Source of the DNA: Aureimonas sp. AU12 | GTDB lineage: Bacteria > Pseudomonadota > Alphaproteobacteria > Rhizobiales > Rhizobiaceae | Assembly (NCBI RefSeq): GCF_001463705.1 | Contig: NZ_BBWH01000009.1 | Span: 49,932-113,931, forward strand | Direction: 5' to 3' | DNA: 64,000 nucleotides | Shown: piece by piece, positions 35,642-47,017 of the stretch | How positions within the stretch are numbered: the first letter of the stretch is position 1 | How the letters are laid out: each line of letters opens with the position of its first letter | Notes under the pieces: generated by a model | The model's input: only the letters and a program-made list of their open reading frames with translations | Databases searched by the model: none | What the model was told of the DNA's origin: nothing | Position numbers and translations under genes: made by a program

Positions 35642-36514
35642 ATGGCGACGGCATTGGGATTCTCGGCGGTTCTCATGTGGTCGCTGCTGGCGCTTCTCAC
35701 CGCGCGCTCGGGCGTCATCCCGCCGTTCCAGATGAACGCGATGACCTTCGCGCTCGGCACGCTCGTCGGCGTCGTGGCACTCGGCGTGCGCGGCGTCAGC
35801 TGGCGCGTGTTCCGCCAGCCGGCGTCCGTCTGGGCCCTCGGCATCGTCGGCCTGTTCGGCTATCACGCGCTCTACTTCGCGGCGCTGCGCAACGCCCCGG
35901 CGGCCGAGGCCAGCCTCATCGCCTATCTCTGGCCGCTGCTCATCGTGCTGGGCTCGGCGATGCTGCCGGGCGAGCGCCTGCGCTGGTATCATCTGGTCGG
36001 CGCGCTGCTCGGCCTCTCCGGCGCGGGCCTCATCATCGCCTCGCGGGGCGCGATGGCGTTCTCGCCCCAGCATGTCACCGGATACGGCCTCGCCGCGCTC
36101 TGCGCCGTCTTCTGGTCGAGCTATTCGCTGCTGTCGCGCCGCGCGAGCGCGGTGCCGAGCGACATCGTCACCGGCTTCTGCGCCGCGACCGCCCTCCTCT
36201 CGCTCCTAGCGCATCTCGCCTTCGAGACCACCGTCTGGCCCGCCGACGGCTCGCAATGGCTGGCGGTGGTGGCGCTCGGCCTGCTGCCGGTCGGCGCGGC
36301 CTTCTATGTCTGGGACATCGGCATGAAGCGCGGCGACATCCAGCTTCTGGGCGCGGCCAGCTACGCCGCGCCGCTGCTGTCGACGTTGATTCTCATCGTG
36401 GCTGGCGAGGCGGCGCTCTCGGGGCCGATCGTGGCGGCGGCGCTGCTCATCACCGCCGGCGCCGTCCTCGCGGCGCTGCCGCTGTTCCGCAAGCTCGCGA
36501 CCCGGCGCGCCTGA
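35642..36514 (+). CDS. EamA/DMT family exporter (YddG-like)
   Basis: The 290-residue product has ten predicted transmembrane helices in two EamA repeats. The conserved end-of-repeat motif AAEASLIAYLWPLLIVLGSAML lies in the first repeat, only part of which is family-defining (IAYLWPLL). Its closest relatives by pattern are the aromatic amino acid exporter YddG group. ATG 35642 follows GAGCGGGAC. It is convergent with the cupin-gloB pair, four bases apart. Confidence 0.88.
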   Translation: MATALGFSAVLMWSLLALLTARSGVIPPFQMNAMTFALGTLVGVVALGVRGVSWRVFRQPASVWALGIVGLFGYHALYFAALRNAPAAEASLIAYLWPLLIVLGSAMLPGERLRWYHLVGALLGLSGAGLIIASRGAMAFSPQHVTGYGLAALCAVFWSSYSLLSRRASAVPSDIVTGFCAATALLSLLAHLAFETTVWPADGSQWLAVVALGLLPVGAAFYVWDIGMKRGDIQLLGAASYAAPLLSTLILIVAGEAALSGPIVAAALLITAGAVLAALPLFRKLATRRA

Positions 36515-36518
36515 GACG

Positions 36519-36962
36519 TCAGCCCTTCGCGCCGCGCGGCAGCGGGCGCCAGTCACTGGCCGCCATCTCGAAGCTCTCGAACCGGAAGCCCGGCGCCACC
36601 GTGCAGCCGACGAGCGTCCATTCGCCCATGCTGGTCGCGGTCTGCCACCAGTTCGCGGGCACCGTGAACTGCGGCTCCTCGCCCGAGAGGACGTTCGGCC
36701 CGATGCGGTGCGCGCTCGCGTCGTGGCCGTTCGGCGAGACGGTGAGCACGAGGGGGGCGCCGGCATACCAGTGCCAGGTCTCGGCGGCGTCGGTGACGCG
36801 GTGCCATTCGGAGGTCTCGCCGAGATCGAGCAGGTAGTAGATCGCGGTGGAGCGCGACCGGCCCGCCTCGTCTCGCGCCTCGTCCTCGAAGGTCTGTCGA
36901 TACCAGCCGCCCTCGGGATGGGGCGACAGCTTCAGGCGGGCGATGATCTCGCGGGCGTTCAA
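36519..36962 (-). CDS. Cupin domain protein (DUF985)
   Basis: The 147-residue product is a DUF985 cupin: EIIARLKLSPHPEGGWYRQT, TAIYYLLDLGETSEWHRV, WHWYAGAPL and the C-terminal VGCTVAPGFRFESFEM. Relatives bind a metal or sugar-like ligand of unknown nature. It starts with TTG at 36962, overlapping the gloB stop (TTGA), so it depends on gloB translation; there is no better start downstream. Confidence 0.88.
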   Translation of the reverse strand: MNAREIIARLKLSPHPEGGWYRQTFEDEARDEAGRSRSTAIYYLLDLGETSEWHRVTDAAETWHWYAGAPLVLTVSPNGHDASAHRIGPNVLSGEEPQFTVPANWWQTATSMGEWTLVGCTVAPGFRFESFEMAASDWRPLPRGAKG

Positions 36963-37729
36963 TAGCCGTTCCTCTTCTCGCGCAGCGCCGCGAAGACCGC
37001 AACCGGATCGGCGCTCGCCATGCCGAAGGCGCTGGCGAGGTCGGGGTCGTCGGCCCTCAGGAACGGGTTGGTGCGCTTCTCGCGACCGAGTTCCACCGGC
37101 AGCGTCGACCGGTGCTCGACGCGCAGCCGCTCCACCTCCTTCACCCGCTCCTGCAGGAGGAGATTGCCGGGATCGACGTCGAGCGCGAAGCGGGCGTTCG
37201 TCGCGGTGTACTCGTGGCCGCAATAGAGCATCGTGTCGTCGGGCAGCGCCCGCAACCGCTGGAGGCTCGTCCACATCGTGGCGGCATCGCCCTCGAACAG
37301 ACGTCCGCAGCCGAGCGAGAACAACGCGTCGGCAGCAAACAGCGCCTTGGCGCCGGGCAGAAAATAGGACACCTCGCCCGCCGTGTGGCCGGGCGTGTCG
37401 ATCACCTCCACCGCGATGCCGCCGATGCGGAAGGCGTCGCCGCCGGCCACCACGCGGTCGATGCCGGGGATCTTCTCCTTCTCGCCGGCCGGACCGATGA
37501 TCTCGACGTCGAACCGCGCCTGCAGCACCAGATTGGCGGCGACGTGGTCGTTGTGGTGGTGGGTGGTCAGTATATGGGACAGCTGCCATTCGGCTGCCGT
37601 CAGCGCCTCGAGGATCGGCCCCTCTTCCGGCGCGTCGATCGAGATCGTGCGACCCGATTCGGGATCGTGGATGAGAACGCCGAGATTGTCGGTGCGGCAG
37701 GTGAACTGGCGGATCTCGATCGCGGGCAT
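36959..37729 (-). CDS. gloB: Hydroxyacylglutathione hydrolase (glyoxalase II)
   Basis: GloB releases glutathione from S-lactoylglutathione in methylglyoxal removal. The 256-residue metallo-beta-lactamase-fold protein has the metal motif THHHNDH (56-62), [19 protein letters not shown] and CGHEYT, then the glutathione-binding C-terminal domain with KRTNPFLR. The ATG at 37729 gives [11 protein letters not shown]. It is coupled to the cupin gene by a TTGA overlap and divergent from a methyltransferase gene that usually neighbours gloB in Rhizobiales. Confidence 0.96.
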   Translation of the reverse strand: MPAIEIRQFTCRTDNLGVLIHDPESGRTISIDAPEEGPILEALTAAEWQLSHILTTHHHNDHVAANLVLQARFDVEIIGPAGEKEKIPGIDRVVAGGDAFRIGGIAVEVIDTPGHTAGEVSYFLPGAKALFAADALFSLGCGRLFEGDAATMWTSLQRLRALPDDTMLYCGHEYTATNARFALDVDPGNLLLQERVKEVERLRVEHRSTLPVELGREKRTNPFLRADDPDLASAFGMASADPVAVFAALREKRNGY

Positions 37730-37900
37730 GGGCGGGTCCTTCGCTTGACGGATCGGACATAGGGCGCCCGGCTGCGCGCGCCCATCTTGCCCGTGTGAGG
37801 CCGGGCGACGCGGGTAAGGGTTCCGCCGCCCGGGCGAAGCGACTAGGCTCCGCCGGGATCGAGACCGCCGAATCCTTCGAGCACGGGAACGAACCCCCAC

Positions 37901-38659
37901 GTGAACGCCGACATCGTCGATCTCCGCGATTTCTATGCCTCGCGCCTCGGCGAAGCGGCCGTGCGCTCGCTTGCCTATTCGCTGGCGCCGGTGTGGAAGC
38001 CGATCGACCGCGAGCGCCTCGTGGGTCTTGGCTACGTCACGCCCTATCTCGACCGGCTGACCGGAGATGCCGACAACACGCTGGCCTTCATGCCGGCGGC
38101 GCAGGGCGCGGTGAACTGGCCGTTCGGGCGCCCCTCGCTCGCCGCCCTCGTCCATCCCCAGGACCTGCCGCTCGGCGATGCCTCGGTCGATCGGATCCTC
38201 ATGGTCCACGCACTGGAATTCGCCGACAACCCGACGGAGATGCTGAACGAGGCCTGGCGGGTGCTGGCGCCCGGCGGGCGGCTCGTGCTGGTGCTGCCGA
38301 ACCGGCGCGGGCTGTGGTCGCGCTTCGAGCACACACCGTTCGGATCGGGCCGTCCCTGGTCGCGCGGACAGGCGACGCGCCTCCTGCGCGAGACGATGTT
38401 CACACCGTCCGGCTTTTCGGACGCGCTGCATTTTCCGCCGTTCCGCCGCCCCGCCTTCCTCAAGCTCGCCGGCGCCTTCGAGCGGGTAGGCCGGCGCAAC
38501 TGGCCGATCTTCTCCGGCGTCATCATCGTGGAGGCGACGAAGCTCGTCTATCGCGGCATTCCCGTCGCGACGCGCGCCGATGCGCGCCGCCGCGTCCGCC
38601 GCCCCGTCCTCGTGCCGCAAGGCGCGGGTGCACCGGCGCTGAATCTCGAAACGGACTAA
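37901..38659 (+). CDS. Class I SAM-dependent methyltransferase next to gloB
   Basis: The 252-residue product has a methyltransferase type 11 core: [19 protein letters not shown], then [21 protein letters not shown]. The first glycine-rich SAM motif is not obvious. The C-terminal half ([14 protein letters not shown], then a basic tail) is typical of the gloB-linked family. The substrate is unknown. The start is GTG at 37901, giving [12 protein letters not shown]. It is divergent from gloB, with 171 bases between the starts. Confidence 0.87.
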   Translation: MNADIVDLRDFYASRLGEAAVRSLAYSLAPVWKPIDRERLVGLGYVTPYLDRLTGDADNTLAFMPAAQGAVNWPFGRPSLAALVHPQDLPLGDASVDRILMVHALEFADNPTEMLNEAWRVLAPGGRLVLVLPNRRGLWSRFEHTPFGSGRPWSRGQATRLLRETMFTPSGFSDALHFPPFRRPAFLKLAGAFERVGRRNWPIFSGVIIVEATKLVYRGIPVATRADARRRVRRPVLVPQGAGAPALNLETD

Positions 38660-38781
38660 GCCTCCGCTTATGGACGCGCACGGCGTCCTGCTTATATGAG
38701 GAGGCGGCAACCCCGGCTGCGGAGCCTCACAAGGCGCGCTCCCGGCGCCCTCGCCGCGGCCCCTCGCGAAAAGGACATCCG

Positions 38782-39765
<984 letters not shown>

Positions 39766-39800
39766 AACGTCAGAGGCGGCGGTCATCGGGCCGCCGCCCG

Positions 39801-40424
39801 TCACGCCAGCGGAATGCTTCGGCCGCCCTTGTCCTGCTGGTAAGCGTCCGAAAGTTCGCCGTAGCGCCGGACGATCGCTTCGACGCGCGCGAAGAGCGCG
39901 GCGCGCTCGGGTTCGGTGACGCCCGCGATCGTCTGCTTCAGGTCGCGGCTCGTCCAGTAGGCGTTGGTGCGATTGTAGAGCGGGCGATCGGCCGCGACCT
40001 CGCCGCTTGCGCGATCGGGCACCGCATAGACCGCTTTCAGGATCTGGATGTCGTAGGGGATCGCGAAGGCGTCGCGGCTGTCCTCGTGGCTGAACAGGTA
40101 GTGGAAATTGTCGAAGCCGGCCCAGGTGATGCCGGACAGACAGAGCGAACAGGGCTCGTGCGTCGCCAGGAAAAGGCAGTCCTTCGGCGTGGGCCGCTCC
40201 GCCTCGGGCAGCTCGTAGAAGCGTTTGATGGCGTGGATCTCGCCGTGCCAGAGCGGGTTCGCGGTCTCGTTGTTGGTTTCGGCGATCACCACCGACAGGT
40301 CGGATTTGCGCAGGATCGCGGCGCCGAAGATCTTGTTGCCGCGCGCCACGCCTGCCGCAGTCTTCGGCACGATCTCGCTCTCGATGACCTCGAGCAGGCG
40401 GCCGGCGAAACGGGCGTCATCCAC
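39801..40424 (-). CDS. Nucleoside/nucleobase deaminase (CDA superfamily)
   Basis: The 207-residue product has a zinc site of the cytidine deaminase superfamily: H60 and E62 in WHGEIHAI and the cysteines C92 and C95 in HEPCSLCLSG. This pattern and the long C-terminal region fit guanine-deaminase-like or TadA-like enzymes, but the substrate is unclear. It follows metW on the same strand by 27 bases, so it may be read with metXW. Confidence 0.85.
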   Translation of the reverse strand: MDDARFAGRLLEVIESEIVPKTAAGVARGNKIFGAAILRKSDLSVVIAETNNETANPLWHGEIHAIKRFYELPEAERPTPKDCLFLATHEPCSLCLSGITWAGFDNFHYLFSHEDSRDAFAIPYDIQILKAVYAVPDRASGEVAADRPLYNRTNAYWTSRDLKQTIAGVTEPERAALFARVEAIVRRYGELSDAYQQDKGGRSIPLA

Positions 40425-40451
40425 GAGCGAACTCCTTTTGTCGGTGATGGA

Positions 40452-41108
40452 TCAAGGCCGGCGCAGCACGAACACCGCCTGCTGGCCAAAGAGGTTCCAG
40501 AACCACCAGGGCATGTTCATGTTGAGCTTCTGGCCGGACGCATTGAGCGCCACCGACGCCTCCACCACGGCGCCGACCTCGTGCGTCAGGTCGACGAAGT
40601 CGCGGATCGTGCAAAAATGGATGTTCGGCGTGTCGTACCAGGCATAGGCGAGGTTCTTCGTCACCGGCATCCGGCCCTTGAGCATCAGCGACGAGCGCAC
40701 CGACCAATGGCCGAAATTCGGGAACGAGACGATGGCGTGGCGGCCGATGCGCAGGAGCTCGGAGAGCACCAGCTTCGGATTGCCGGTCGCCTGGATGGTC
40801 TGCGACAGCACCGCATAGTCGAAGGCGCCGTCGGGATAGTGGACGAGGTCGAGATCGGCATCCCCCTGCACCACCGACAGGCCGCGCCGCACGCACTCGT
40901 TGACGCCGGGCTGCGACAGTTCCATGCCGCGCGCATCGACGCCGCGTCGCGACTGCAGCAGTTCCATCAGCGAGCCGTCGCCGCAACCGACATCCAGCAC
41001 CCGGCTTTCGCGCGCCACGAGATCGGCGATGAGTTCGAGATCGACGCGCCGTCCCGCATCGCCCGATGCGATGAGACTGGTGGGCACCGGGGCCTCGACG
41101 ACGCTCAA
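40452..41108 (-). CDS. metW: Methionine biosynthesis protein MetW
   Basis: MetW is a methyltransferase-fold protein needed with MetX for homoserine acetylation in many proteobacteria. The 218-residue product has [18 protein letters not shown], the [10 protein letters not shown] motif and the MetW signature [18 protein letters not shown] followed by [12 protein letters not shown]. The start is TTG at 41108, which overlaps the metX stop (TTGA), so translation is coupled. Confidence 0.95.
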   Translation of the reverse strand: MSVVEAPVPTSLIASGDAGRRVDLELIADLVARESRVLDVGCGDGSLMELLQSRRGVDARGMELSQPGVNECVRRGLSVVQGDADLDLVHYPDGAFDYAVLSQTIQATGNPKLVLSELLRIGRHAIVSFPNFGHWSVRSSLMLKGRMPVTKNLAYAWYDTPNIHFCTIRDFVDLTHEVGAVVEASVALNASGQKLNMNMPWWFWNLFGQQAVFVLRRP

Positions 41109-42289
41109 AGCCTCAGCCCCCGCGCCTTGGCCGCCGAAGAGACGAATCCCGCGACCGCGCCGATGAACTCCGGTTCGTCGAGCAGGAACGCGTCGTGGCC
41201 CTTGTCGGTGGCGATCTCCACGAACGAGACCGACGCGGCATTGGCGTTCAACGCATGCACCACGGCGCGGCTCTCCTCGGTCGGAAACAGCCAGTCGGAC
41301 GAGAAGGAGACGAGGCAGAACCGCGTCTTCGTCTGGCGGAATGCTTCGGCCAGCCGCCCGCCATGCTCCCCGGCGATGTCGAAATAGTCCATCGCCCGCG
41401 TCAGGTAGAGATAGGCGTTGGCGTCGAACCGGTCGACGAAGCTCATGCCCTGGTGGCGCAGGTAGCTTTCGATCTGGAAATCGGCGTCGAAGCCGAAGCC
41501 CAGCTTGTCGCGATCCTGCAGGTTGCGCCCGAACTTGCGCTGGAGCGCGGCCTCAGAGAGATAGGTCACGTGCGCGGCCATGCGAGCCACCGCCAGCCCC
41601 TTGTGGGGCCGGGTGCCCGCCTGGATGTAATGGCCGCCGCGCCAGTCGGGATCGGCCATGACGGCCTGTCGCCCGACCTCGTGGAAGGCGATGTTCTGCG
41701 AGGAGTGGCGCGCGCCGGTGGCGATCGGCAGCGCCGCGAAGACGCGCTCGGGATAGGCCACCGTCCATTGCAGGCACTGCATGCCGCCCATCGAGCCGCC
41801 GATCACGGCGAAGAGCGTGTCGATGCCGAGGCGGTCGATCAGCATCGCCTGCGCCCGCACCATGTCGGGGATCGTCAGCACCGGCAGGTCGAGCGCGTAG
41901 GGCAGCCCGGTCTCCAGGTCGATCGAGGCCGGCCCCGTCGAGCCCATGCAGGAGCCGATGACATTCGAGCAGACGACGAAGAAGCGGTTCGTGTCGATCG
42001 GCTTGCCCGGCCCGATCAGCGTCGACCACCAGCCGGCCTTGCCCGTCACCGGGTTGCGGCTGGCGGCATACTGGTCGCCGGTCAGCGCGTGGCAGACGTA
42101 GATCGCGTTGGATTTCGCGGCGTTCAGTTCGCCATAGGTCTCGTAGGCGATGTGGAAGGGCGAGAGCGTGCGGCCCGCGTCGAGCCGCAGCGGCTCGTCC
42201 GCGCCGAAATAGGCGACCTTCGACGAGGGCTGGCGCGCCTCGCGGGCGCCGAGGGTCTCTTCGGTGACGGGATCGGCGATGATGGACAT
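41105..42289 (-). CDS. metX: Homoserine O-acetyltransferase
   Basis: MetX acetylates homoserine for methionine synthesis. The 394-residue alpha/beta hydrolase has the nucleophile elbow GGSMGGMQ (S166), the [12 protein letters not shown] oxyanion region, and the catalytic Asp and His in FSSDWLFP and [13 protein letters not shown] 42289 gives [12 protein letters not shown]. metW overlaps downstream. The 118 bases upstream are shared with divergent hisC; I looked for a SAM-II riboswitch there and found none. Confidence 0.96.
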   Translation of the reverse strand: MSIIADPVTEETLGAREARQPSSKVAYFGADEPLRLDAGRTLSPFHIAYETYGELNAAKSNAIYVCHALTGDQYAASRNPVTGKAGWWSTLIGPGKPIDTNRFFVVCSNVIGSCMGSTGPASIDLETGLPYALDLPVLTIPDMVRAQAMLIDRLGIDTLFAVIGGSMGGMQCLQWTVAYPERVFAALPIATGARHSSQNIAFHEVGRQAVMADPDWRGGHYIQAGTRPHKGLAVARMAAHVTYLSEAALQRKFGRNLQDRDKLGFGFDADFQIESYLRHQGMSFVDRFDANAYLYLTRAMDYFDIAGEHGGRLAEAFRQTKTRFCLVSFSSDWLFPTEESRAVVHALNANAASVSFVEIATDKGHDAFLLDEPEFIGAVAGFVSSAAKARGLRL

Positions 42290-42407
42290 GGCTCTTCTGC
42301 TATCGCCTGCCGCCACGAAGATCAACGCGCGCGGGGCCCGCGCTCGACATCGGCGCGTGCGGGCGCTATGCGGCATCCATCCCAGAGATGTTCAGGATTT
42401 GGTCGTC

Positions 42408-43511
42408 ATGTCTGAAACACGCGCGCGTCCCGTTCCCAAGCCCGGCATCCTCGACATCCACGCCTACGTTCCCGGCAAGGACTCGGCGCCCGAAGGGGTG
42501 AAGCTCCACAAGCTTTCGGCCAACGAGACGCCTTTCGGCGCCTCGCCGCGCGCCCGCGAGGCCATCGCGGCGGTCGCCGACCGGCTGGAGATCTACCCCG
42601 ACGGGCAGGCGACGGCCCTCAAGGCGGCGATCGCCGAGGTCCACGGCCTCAACACGCGCAACATCCTCTGCGGCAACGGCTCGGACGAGCTGCTCGGCCT
42701 GATCGCGCAGGCCTTCCTGGCACCGGGCGACGAGGCCATTCACTCCGAGCACGGCTTCCTCGTCTACGCCAACTACATCCGCGCCGCCGGGGCGACGCCC
42801 GTCGTGGCGCCCGAGCGGGACGAGCGCACCGACGTCGATGCCGTGCTGGCAGCCGTTACAGGGCGAACCAAGGTCGTGTTCATCGCCAACCCGAACAACC
42901 CGACCGGCACCTATCTGCCCTTCGACGAGGTGCGTCGCCTGCAGCAGGGCCTTCCGCCGCACGTCCTCCTCGTCCTCGATGCCGCCTATGCCGAATATGT
43001 GCGGCGCAACGACTATTCGGCGGGGCTGGAACTGGCCTCGGAGGTCGAGAACGTGGTGATGACCCGCACCTTCTCGAAGGTGCACGGCCTGGCATCGCTG
43101 CGGGTCGGCTGGATGTACGGTCCGGAAGCGGTGATCGACGCGCTCGACCGGTTCCGCGGGCCGTTCAACATCAACGCCATGGCGATCGTCGCCGGTGCGG
43201 CCGCCATTCGCGACCGGGCCCATGTCGCACGCTCCGTCGAGCACAACCTGACCTGGGTCGAGCGGCTGACGCGCGAACTCGGCTCGCTCGGCCTGCGCGT
43301 CACGCCCTCCGTCGGCAACTTCCTGCTCGTCCACTTCCCCGACGAGACGGGGCGCACCGCCGCCGATGCGGACGCTTACCTCACGCAGCGCGGCTTCATC
43401 CTGCGCCGCGTCACCGCCTACGGCTTCCCCAACGCGCTGCGCATGACCGTCGGCTCGGCCGAGGCCAACGAGGGCGTGCTATCGGCGCTCCGGGAGTTTC
43501 TGGCGCGATGA
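42408..43511 (+). CDS. hisC: Histidinol-phosphate aminotransferase
   Basis: A PLP enzyme that makes histidinol phosphate and often also transaminates aromatic amino acids. The 367-residue product has [13 protein letters not shown], the NPNNPTGTY motif and the PLP lysine K224 in [17 protein letters not shown]. The following gene is a prephenate/arogenate dehydrogenase coupled by an ATGA overlap, so this copy may serve tyrosine and phenylalanine synthesis as well as histidine. ATG 42408 is chosen by family length. Confidence 0.94.
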   Translation: MSETRARPVPKPGILDIHAYVPGKDSAPEGVKLHKLSANETPFGASPRAREAIAAVADRLEIYPDGQATALKAAIAEVHGLNTRNILCGNGSDELLGLIAQAFLAPGDEAIHSEHGFLVYANYIRAAGATPVVAPERDERTDVDAVLAAVTGRTKVVFIANPNNPTGTYLPFDEVRRLQQGLPPHVLLVLDAAYAEYVRRNDYSAGLELASEVENVVMTRTFSKVHGLASLRVGWMYGPEAVIDALDRFRGPFNINAMAIVAGAAAIRDRAHVARSVEHNLTWVERLTRELGSLGLRVTPSVGNFLLVHFPDETGRTAADADAYLTQRGFILRRVTAYGFPNALRMTVGSAEANEGVLSALREFLAR

Positions 43512-44464
43512 GCGATCCGCATTTCGGCAAGGTCGCGCTGATCGGCATCGGCCTCATCGGCTCCTCGATCGCGATCAACATCCGCGACCGCGGGCTGGCG
43601 CGCGAGGTCGCGATCGCCACACGGCGTCCCGAGACGCTGAAGCGCGCGGAAGAGCTGCGGCTCGGCACGTCCTACCATCTCGACACCGCCGATGCCGTCG
43701 ATGGCGCCGATCTGGTGATCCTCTGCCTGCCCGTCGGCTCCTGCGGCGCGGCGGCCTCGGCCATGGCGGCGAGCCTCAAGCCCGGCGCCATCGTCTCCGA
43801 TGTCGGGTCGGTGAAGGCCTCGGTGGTGGAACAAGTGCGGCCACATCTGCCGGCGCACGTCCATTTCGTGCCGGGCCACCCGATCGCCGGCACCGAACAG
43901 TCCGGCCCCGACGCCGGCTTCCTCGAACTCTTCGAGAACCGCTGGACGATCCTCACCCCCCTGCCCGAGACCGACGAGGCGGCGACCGCGAAGCTGCGCG
44001 CCTTCTGGGAGGACACCGGCGCGATGGTGGAGATCATGTCGCCCGAGCACCACGACCTCGTGCTCGCCATCGTCAGCCACGTGCCGCATCTCATCGCCTA
44101 CAACATCGTCGGCACCGCCGCCGATCTGGAGACGGTGACGCAGTCCGAGGTGATCAAGTTCTCGGCTTCGGGCTTTCGCGACTTCACCCGCATCGCGGCC
44201 TCCGACCCCACGATGTGGCGCGACATCTTCTTGAACAACCGCGACGCGGTTCTGGAGATGCTGGCGCGCTTCTCGGAGGATCTCGCCTCGCTGCAGCGGG
44301 CGATCCGCTGGGGCGACGGCGATGCGCTGTTCGACCTCTTCTCGCGCACCCGCACCATCCGCCGCTCCATCGTGCAGGCGGGACAGGATACGGAAGAGGC
44401 CAATTTCGGCCGCCTGCCGCACCGCAAGGACACCTGGAACGAGACGCCGCCGGCGGCGGAATAG
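43508..44464 (+). CDS. tyrC: Cyclohexadienyl (prephenate/arogenate) dehydrogenase
   Basis: TyrC-type dehydrogenase that oxidises prephenate or arogenate on the way to tyrosine. The 318-residue product has an N-terminal NAD-binding GIGLIGSS (13-20), DVGSVKASV, and the catalytic-site motif [15 protein letters not shown] with its histidine. The C-terminal helical dimer domain is complete ([19 protein letters not shown]). No ACT or chorismate mutase domain is fused. Coupled to hisC upstream; a modest terminator follows. Confidence 0.94.
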   Translation: MSDPHFGKVALIGIGLIGSSIAINIRDRGLAREVAIATRRPETLKRAEELRLGTSYHLDTADAVDGADLVILCLPVGSCGAAASAMAASLKPGAIVSDVGSVKASVVEQVRPHLPAHVHFVPGHPIAGTEQSGPDAGFLELFENRWTILTPLPETDEAATAKLRAFWEDTGAMVEIMSPEHHDLVLAIVSHVPHLIAYNIVGTAADLETVTQSEVIKFSASGFRDFTRIAASDPTMWRDIFLNNRDAVLEMLARFSEDLASLQRAIRWGDGDALFDLFSRTRTIRRSIVQAGQDTEEANFGRLPHRKDTWNETPPAAE

Positions 44465-44471
44465 TCCCCCT

Positions 44472-44500
44472 GCCGGCGAGCCAGCGGTCCGCCGGTCTTT
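44472..44500 (+). terminator. Possible terminator after tyrC
   Basis: A six-base stem CCGGCG/CGCCGG (44473-44478 with 44490-44495) is followed by TCTTT. It lies eight bases after the tyrC stop and just before the convergent DUF2125 stop. The T run is short, so it may be weak. Confidence 0.45.
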
Positions 44501-44508
44501 CCCTCCGA

Positions 44509-45537
44509 TCAGATGCGCGGCAGGCGCCCGAGCGGGATGAAGCCAAGACGGGCCTCGCCGTCTCGCACCTGAAAATCGATCACGGTGCGCCCGTTCTCCT
44601 GGCGCCCGGTGAAGCCGATCGCCCCCGCCACCGTCTGGGCAAGGCCCCCGGTGCCCGGCACGAGGACGCCGATCAGGCCGGCGATGGCCTGTGGGTTTTC
44701 GACCGACAGGCGGAAGTCGCCGGAGATCTCACCGCCCTCCGCCACCCGGAACGGGCCTGAGAGCTCCGCGAGCCCGCCGCCCGGTAGCGACAGCCGCAGC
44801 GCCCTCACCGTGCCGGCCTCGCCGCGCAGCGCCGGACCGAACTGACCGCCCGGAAGCCCCGAACGCAGCCAGTCGGCCGCACCGTCCACGGTCATGTCCA
44901 CCGCGACGTCGAAGGGCGGCAGCGGGGGAATGCCGGGGAGCGTCGCCGTGACGCCCGCGTCGGTCAGTACGAGGTCAAGCCCGGCGCCGTTCTGCCGGGC
45001 GTGGAACTCGAGCCGGTCGGAACGGGCGAAGGGCGCGCCGTCGCCGCCGCGCAGGATCACCTGCGGCTGGTCGATCGCCACCGAGACGCGCTCCAGCCCT
45101 TGGGTCCAGAGGCTGGTGGAGGCCTGCGCCAGGGTCCAGCGCAGCTCGATCGGCGGGAGGTCGGGCGCATCCACCGCGACCGGAGAGGCCAGTTCGGCGA
45201 CGATGCGCGAGGGCTGGTAGATCTGCGATGCCGTGTGCAGCGCGCCGCCGGTGACCTTGATGCCGTTGGCCGGCGCCTCGACGGCGAGCGCGTCGCACGA
45301 GACCCCGAGCCGGAACGGATAGCCGAAGACCTCGCGATTGCCGCACTCGATCGTGGTGCCGCCGCCGGCCGCCGCGTCGAGGAGGGACGCGACGCGGCGG
45401 TCGAGTTCGTGCGCGAGATAGAACCAGCCGGCCGTCAGCACCACCGCCAGCACGACGACGAGGCCGAAGACCGCCGCGAAGACACGCGAGGCTGCGCTTT
45501 TGCGCCGCGGCGTCCCGCTCCTTGAGCTTGCCATCAT
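44509..45537 (-). CDS. DUF2125 domain protein
   Basis: The 342-residue product has an N-terminal anchor (about 19-42, VFAAVFGLVVVLAVVLTAGW) after a basic Ser/Arg-rich tip, then a periplasmic DUF2125 domain with ECGNREVFGYPFRLGVSC (two cysteines likely bridged) and a C-terminal AGLIGVLVPGTGG then GRTVIDFQVRDGEARLGFIPLG. It is found across alphaproteobacteria with unknown role. An ATGATG doublet is the start, and GGAAGGAC lies just before it. It is divergent from the chaC-like gene. Confidence 0.9.
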   Translation of the reverse strand: MMASSRSGTPRRKSAASRVFAAVFGLVVVLAVVLTAGWFYLAHELDRRVASLLDAAAGGGTTIECGNREVFGYPFRLGVSCDALAVEAPANGIKVTGGALHTASQIYQPSRIVAELASPVAVDAPDLPPIELRWTLAQASTSLWTQGLERVSVAIDQPQVILRGGDGAPFARSDRLEFHARQNGAGLDLVLTDAGVTATLPGIPPLPPFDVAVDMTVDGAADWLRSGLPGGQFGPALRGEAGTVRALRLSLPGGGLAELSGPFRVAEGGEISGDFRLSVENPQAIAGLIGVLVPGTGGLAQTVAGAIGFTGRQENGRTVIDFQVRDGEARLGFIPLGRLPRI

Positions 45538-45594
45538 CCCGTCCTTCCTGCAGAGCCGATCCAGCGCGAACCTCATGGCGCGCCGCGCACGGGA

Positions 45595-46119
45595 ATGGCA
45601 AGCATCATGGGCGATTTGTGGGTGTTCGGTTACGGTTCGCTGATCTGGCGGCCGGGCTTCGACTTCGAGGAGCGGGCGAAGGCTCGGCTCGCCGGGTTCC
45701 ACCGCGCGCTGTGCGTGCGCTCGCACGTCCATCGCGGCACGCCCGAGCGGCCCGGCCTCGTCTTCGGCCTCGATCGCGGCGGCTCCTGCGTCGGCATGGC
45801 CTTCCGGGTGACGGAAGGCAGGCGTGATCAGACCGTGGCCTATCTGCGCGAGCGCGAGCTCGTCACCAACGTCTATCGCGAGACGACGCTTCCCGTTCGG
45901 CTCGGCGACGGCCGCCTCGTGCGGGCGCTCGCCTACGTGGTGGATCGCGGCCATCCGCAATATGCGGGGCGCATCGGCGTCGAGGAGGCCGCAATGATGG
46001 TGGCGCGCTCGCACGGCCAGTCCGGCCCCAATGTCGACTACGTGCGCTCCGCGCTCACCGAGATCGAGGCCCTCGGCCTCAAGGACCAGTGGCTCTCCAG
46101 CGTCGTCGCCCGGCTCTGA
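45595..46119 (+). CDS. Gamma-glutamylcyclotransferase (ChaC-like)
   Basis: ChaC-type enzymes cleave glutathione to 5-oxoproline and cysteinylglycine. The 174-residue product has the substrate loop VFGYGSLIWRPGF (YGSL motif) and the family's catalytic glutamate in LRERELVTNVYRE, then AYVVDRGHPQYAG. ATG 45595 (MASIMGDLW) or 45607 (MGDLW) may be the start. It is convergent with plsC, whose stop comes immediately after. With gloB, grxC and the Nit-type hydrolase it adds to the glutathione-linked genes of the window. Confidence 0.9.
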   Translation: MASIMGDLWVFGYGSLIWRPGFDFEERAKARLAGFHRALCVRSHVHRGTPERPGLVFGLDRGGSCVGMAFRVTEGRRDQTVAYLRERELVTNVYRETTLPVRLGDGRLVRALAYVVDRGHPQYAGRIGVEEAAMMVARSHGQSGPNVDYVRSALTEIEALGLKDQWLSSVVARL

Positions 46120-46938
46120 TCAGGCCGGGCGGAGCCTACTGATCGGATCGCTCTCCTCGCGCAGCCGCTCGGCGACGAGCGGGCTCATCGGCAGGTCCGG
46201 GCTTTCGACGAAGGCTTGCCTCAAAAGATCGAAGGAGCGCACCTCGATGCGCTCGCGCAAGAGGTCGAGGAAGGCCTGTCGGCCGAGGCCCGGCCCGATC
46301 GGCTCGAGAAACTCGGCATGGATCGTGCCGGGCTCGCGCCGCACCGCCTGCCGCGGCCAGAACAGGCCGGAATTGAGCGCCACCGGCACCACGGGCAGAC
46401 CGAGCGCGGCATAGAGGAAGTGGATGCCCGGCCGGTAGTTCGGCGCGGTGCCAGGCGCCGAGCGCGTGCCCTCGGGAAAGATCACGATCTGGCGACCCTT
46501 GGCGGCCGCGGCCTTCGTCGCCTCCAGCAACGCCGGCAGCACGGCTCCGCGCCGCTGTCGATCGACCGGGATCATGCCGAGCGAGCGGGCATACCAGCCG
46601 AAGACGGGAATGCGCATCAGCTCCTTCTTGAGGATGAAGGTCGGCTTGTCGAGATAGGGCAGCAGCGAGATCACCTCCCAGAAGGACTGGTGCTTCGCCG
46701 CGACGATGGCGGGCCCCACGGGAATGCGCTCCTGGCCCGTCAGATGCGAGCGGGTGCCCGCGACCTTGTCCAGCAGCCAGAGGCTGGAGCGCGACCAGAA
46801 CTTCACCAACCGCCAGCGCTGGGGTTCGGGCAGAACGAAGAAGAACGGCAGATAGAGAACGAGTTGCCCGGCGAAATTGGCATAGAAGAGGATCTGGAAG
46901 GCGATCGATCGAAAAAGCGTCATCCGGCCCGTGGTCAT
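46120..46938 (-). CDS. plsC: 1-acyl-sn-glycerol-3-phosphate acyltransferase
   Basis: PlsC adds the second acyl chain in phosphatidic acid synthesis at the inner membrane. The 272-residue product has an N-terminal hydrophobic segment (about 10-35), the acyltransferase motif KHQSFWE (H83 to E88; the usual NH-x4-D with Glu in place of Asp, which I recall as tolerated in alphaproteobacterial members) and FPEGTRS. The C-terminal tail is short. ATG 46938 gives MTTGRMTLFRS. The ydcF-like gene is upstream on the same strand. Confidence 0.92.
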   Translation of the reverse strand: MTTGRMTLFRSIAFQILFYANFAGQLVLYLPFFFVLPEPQRWRLVKFWSRSSLWLLDKVAGTRSHLTGQERIPVGPAIVAAKHQSFWEVISLLPYLDKPTFILKKELMRIPVFGWYARSLGMIPVDRQRRGAVLPALLEATKAAAAKGRQIVIFPEGTRSAPGTAPNYRPGIHFLYAALGLPVVPVALNSGLFWPRQAVRREPGTIHAEFLEPIGPGLGRQAFLDLLRERIEVRSFDLLRQAFVESPDLPMSPLVAERLREESDPISRLRPA

Positions 46939-47017
46939 GTCTGCTCCGCGCGAGGCGGCTTGGCTTCTCTTAGGCGCAAATGGCCGGGATTTGAAGAACG
47001 CCGCCGGATCGCTCCTT

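Noticed and set aside
42290..42407. SAM-II or other SAM riboswitch upstream of metX
   Set aside because: The conserved core (GATAAA-type stretch and the GCTAAAAAGG tail) is missing on the minus strand; only GC-rich hairpins are seen.
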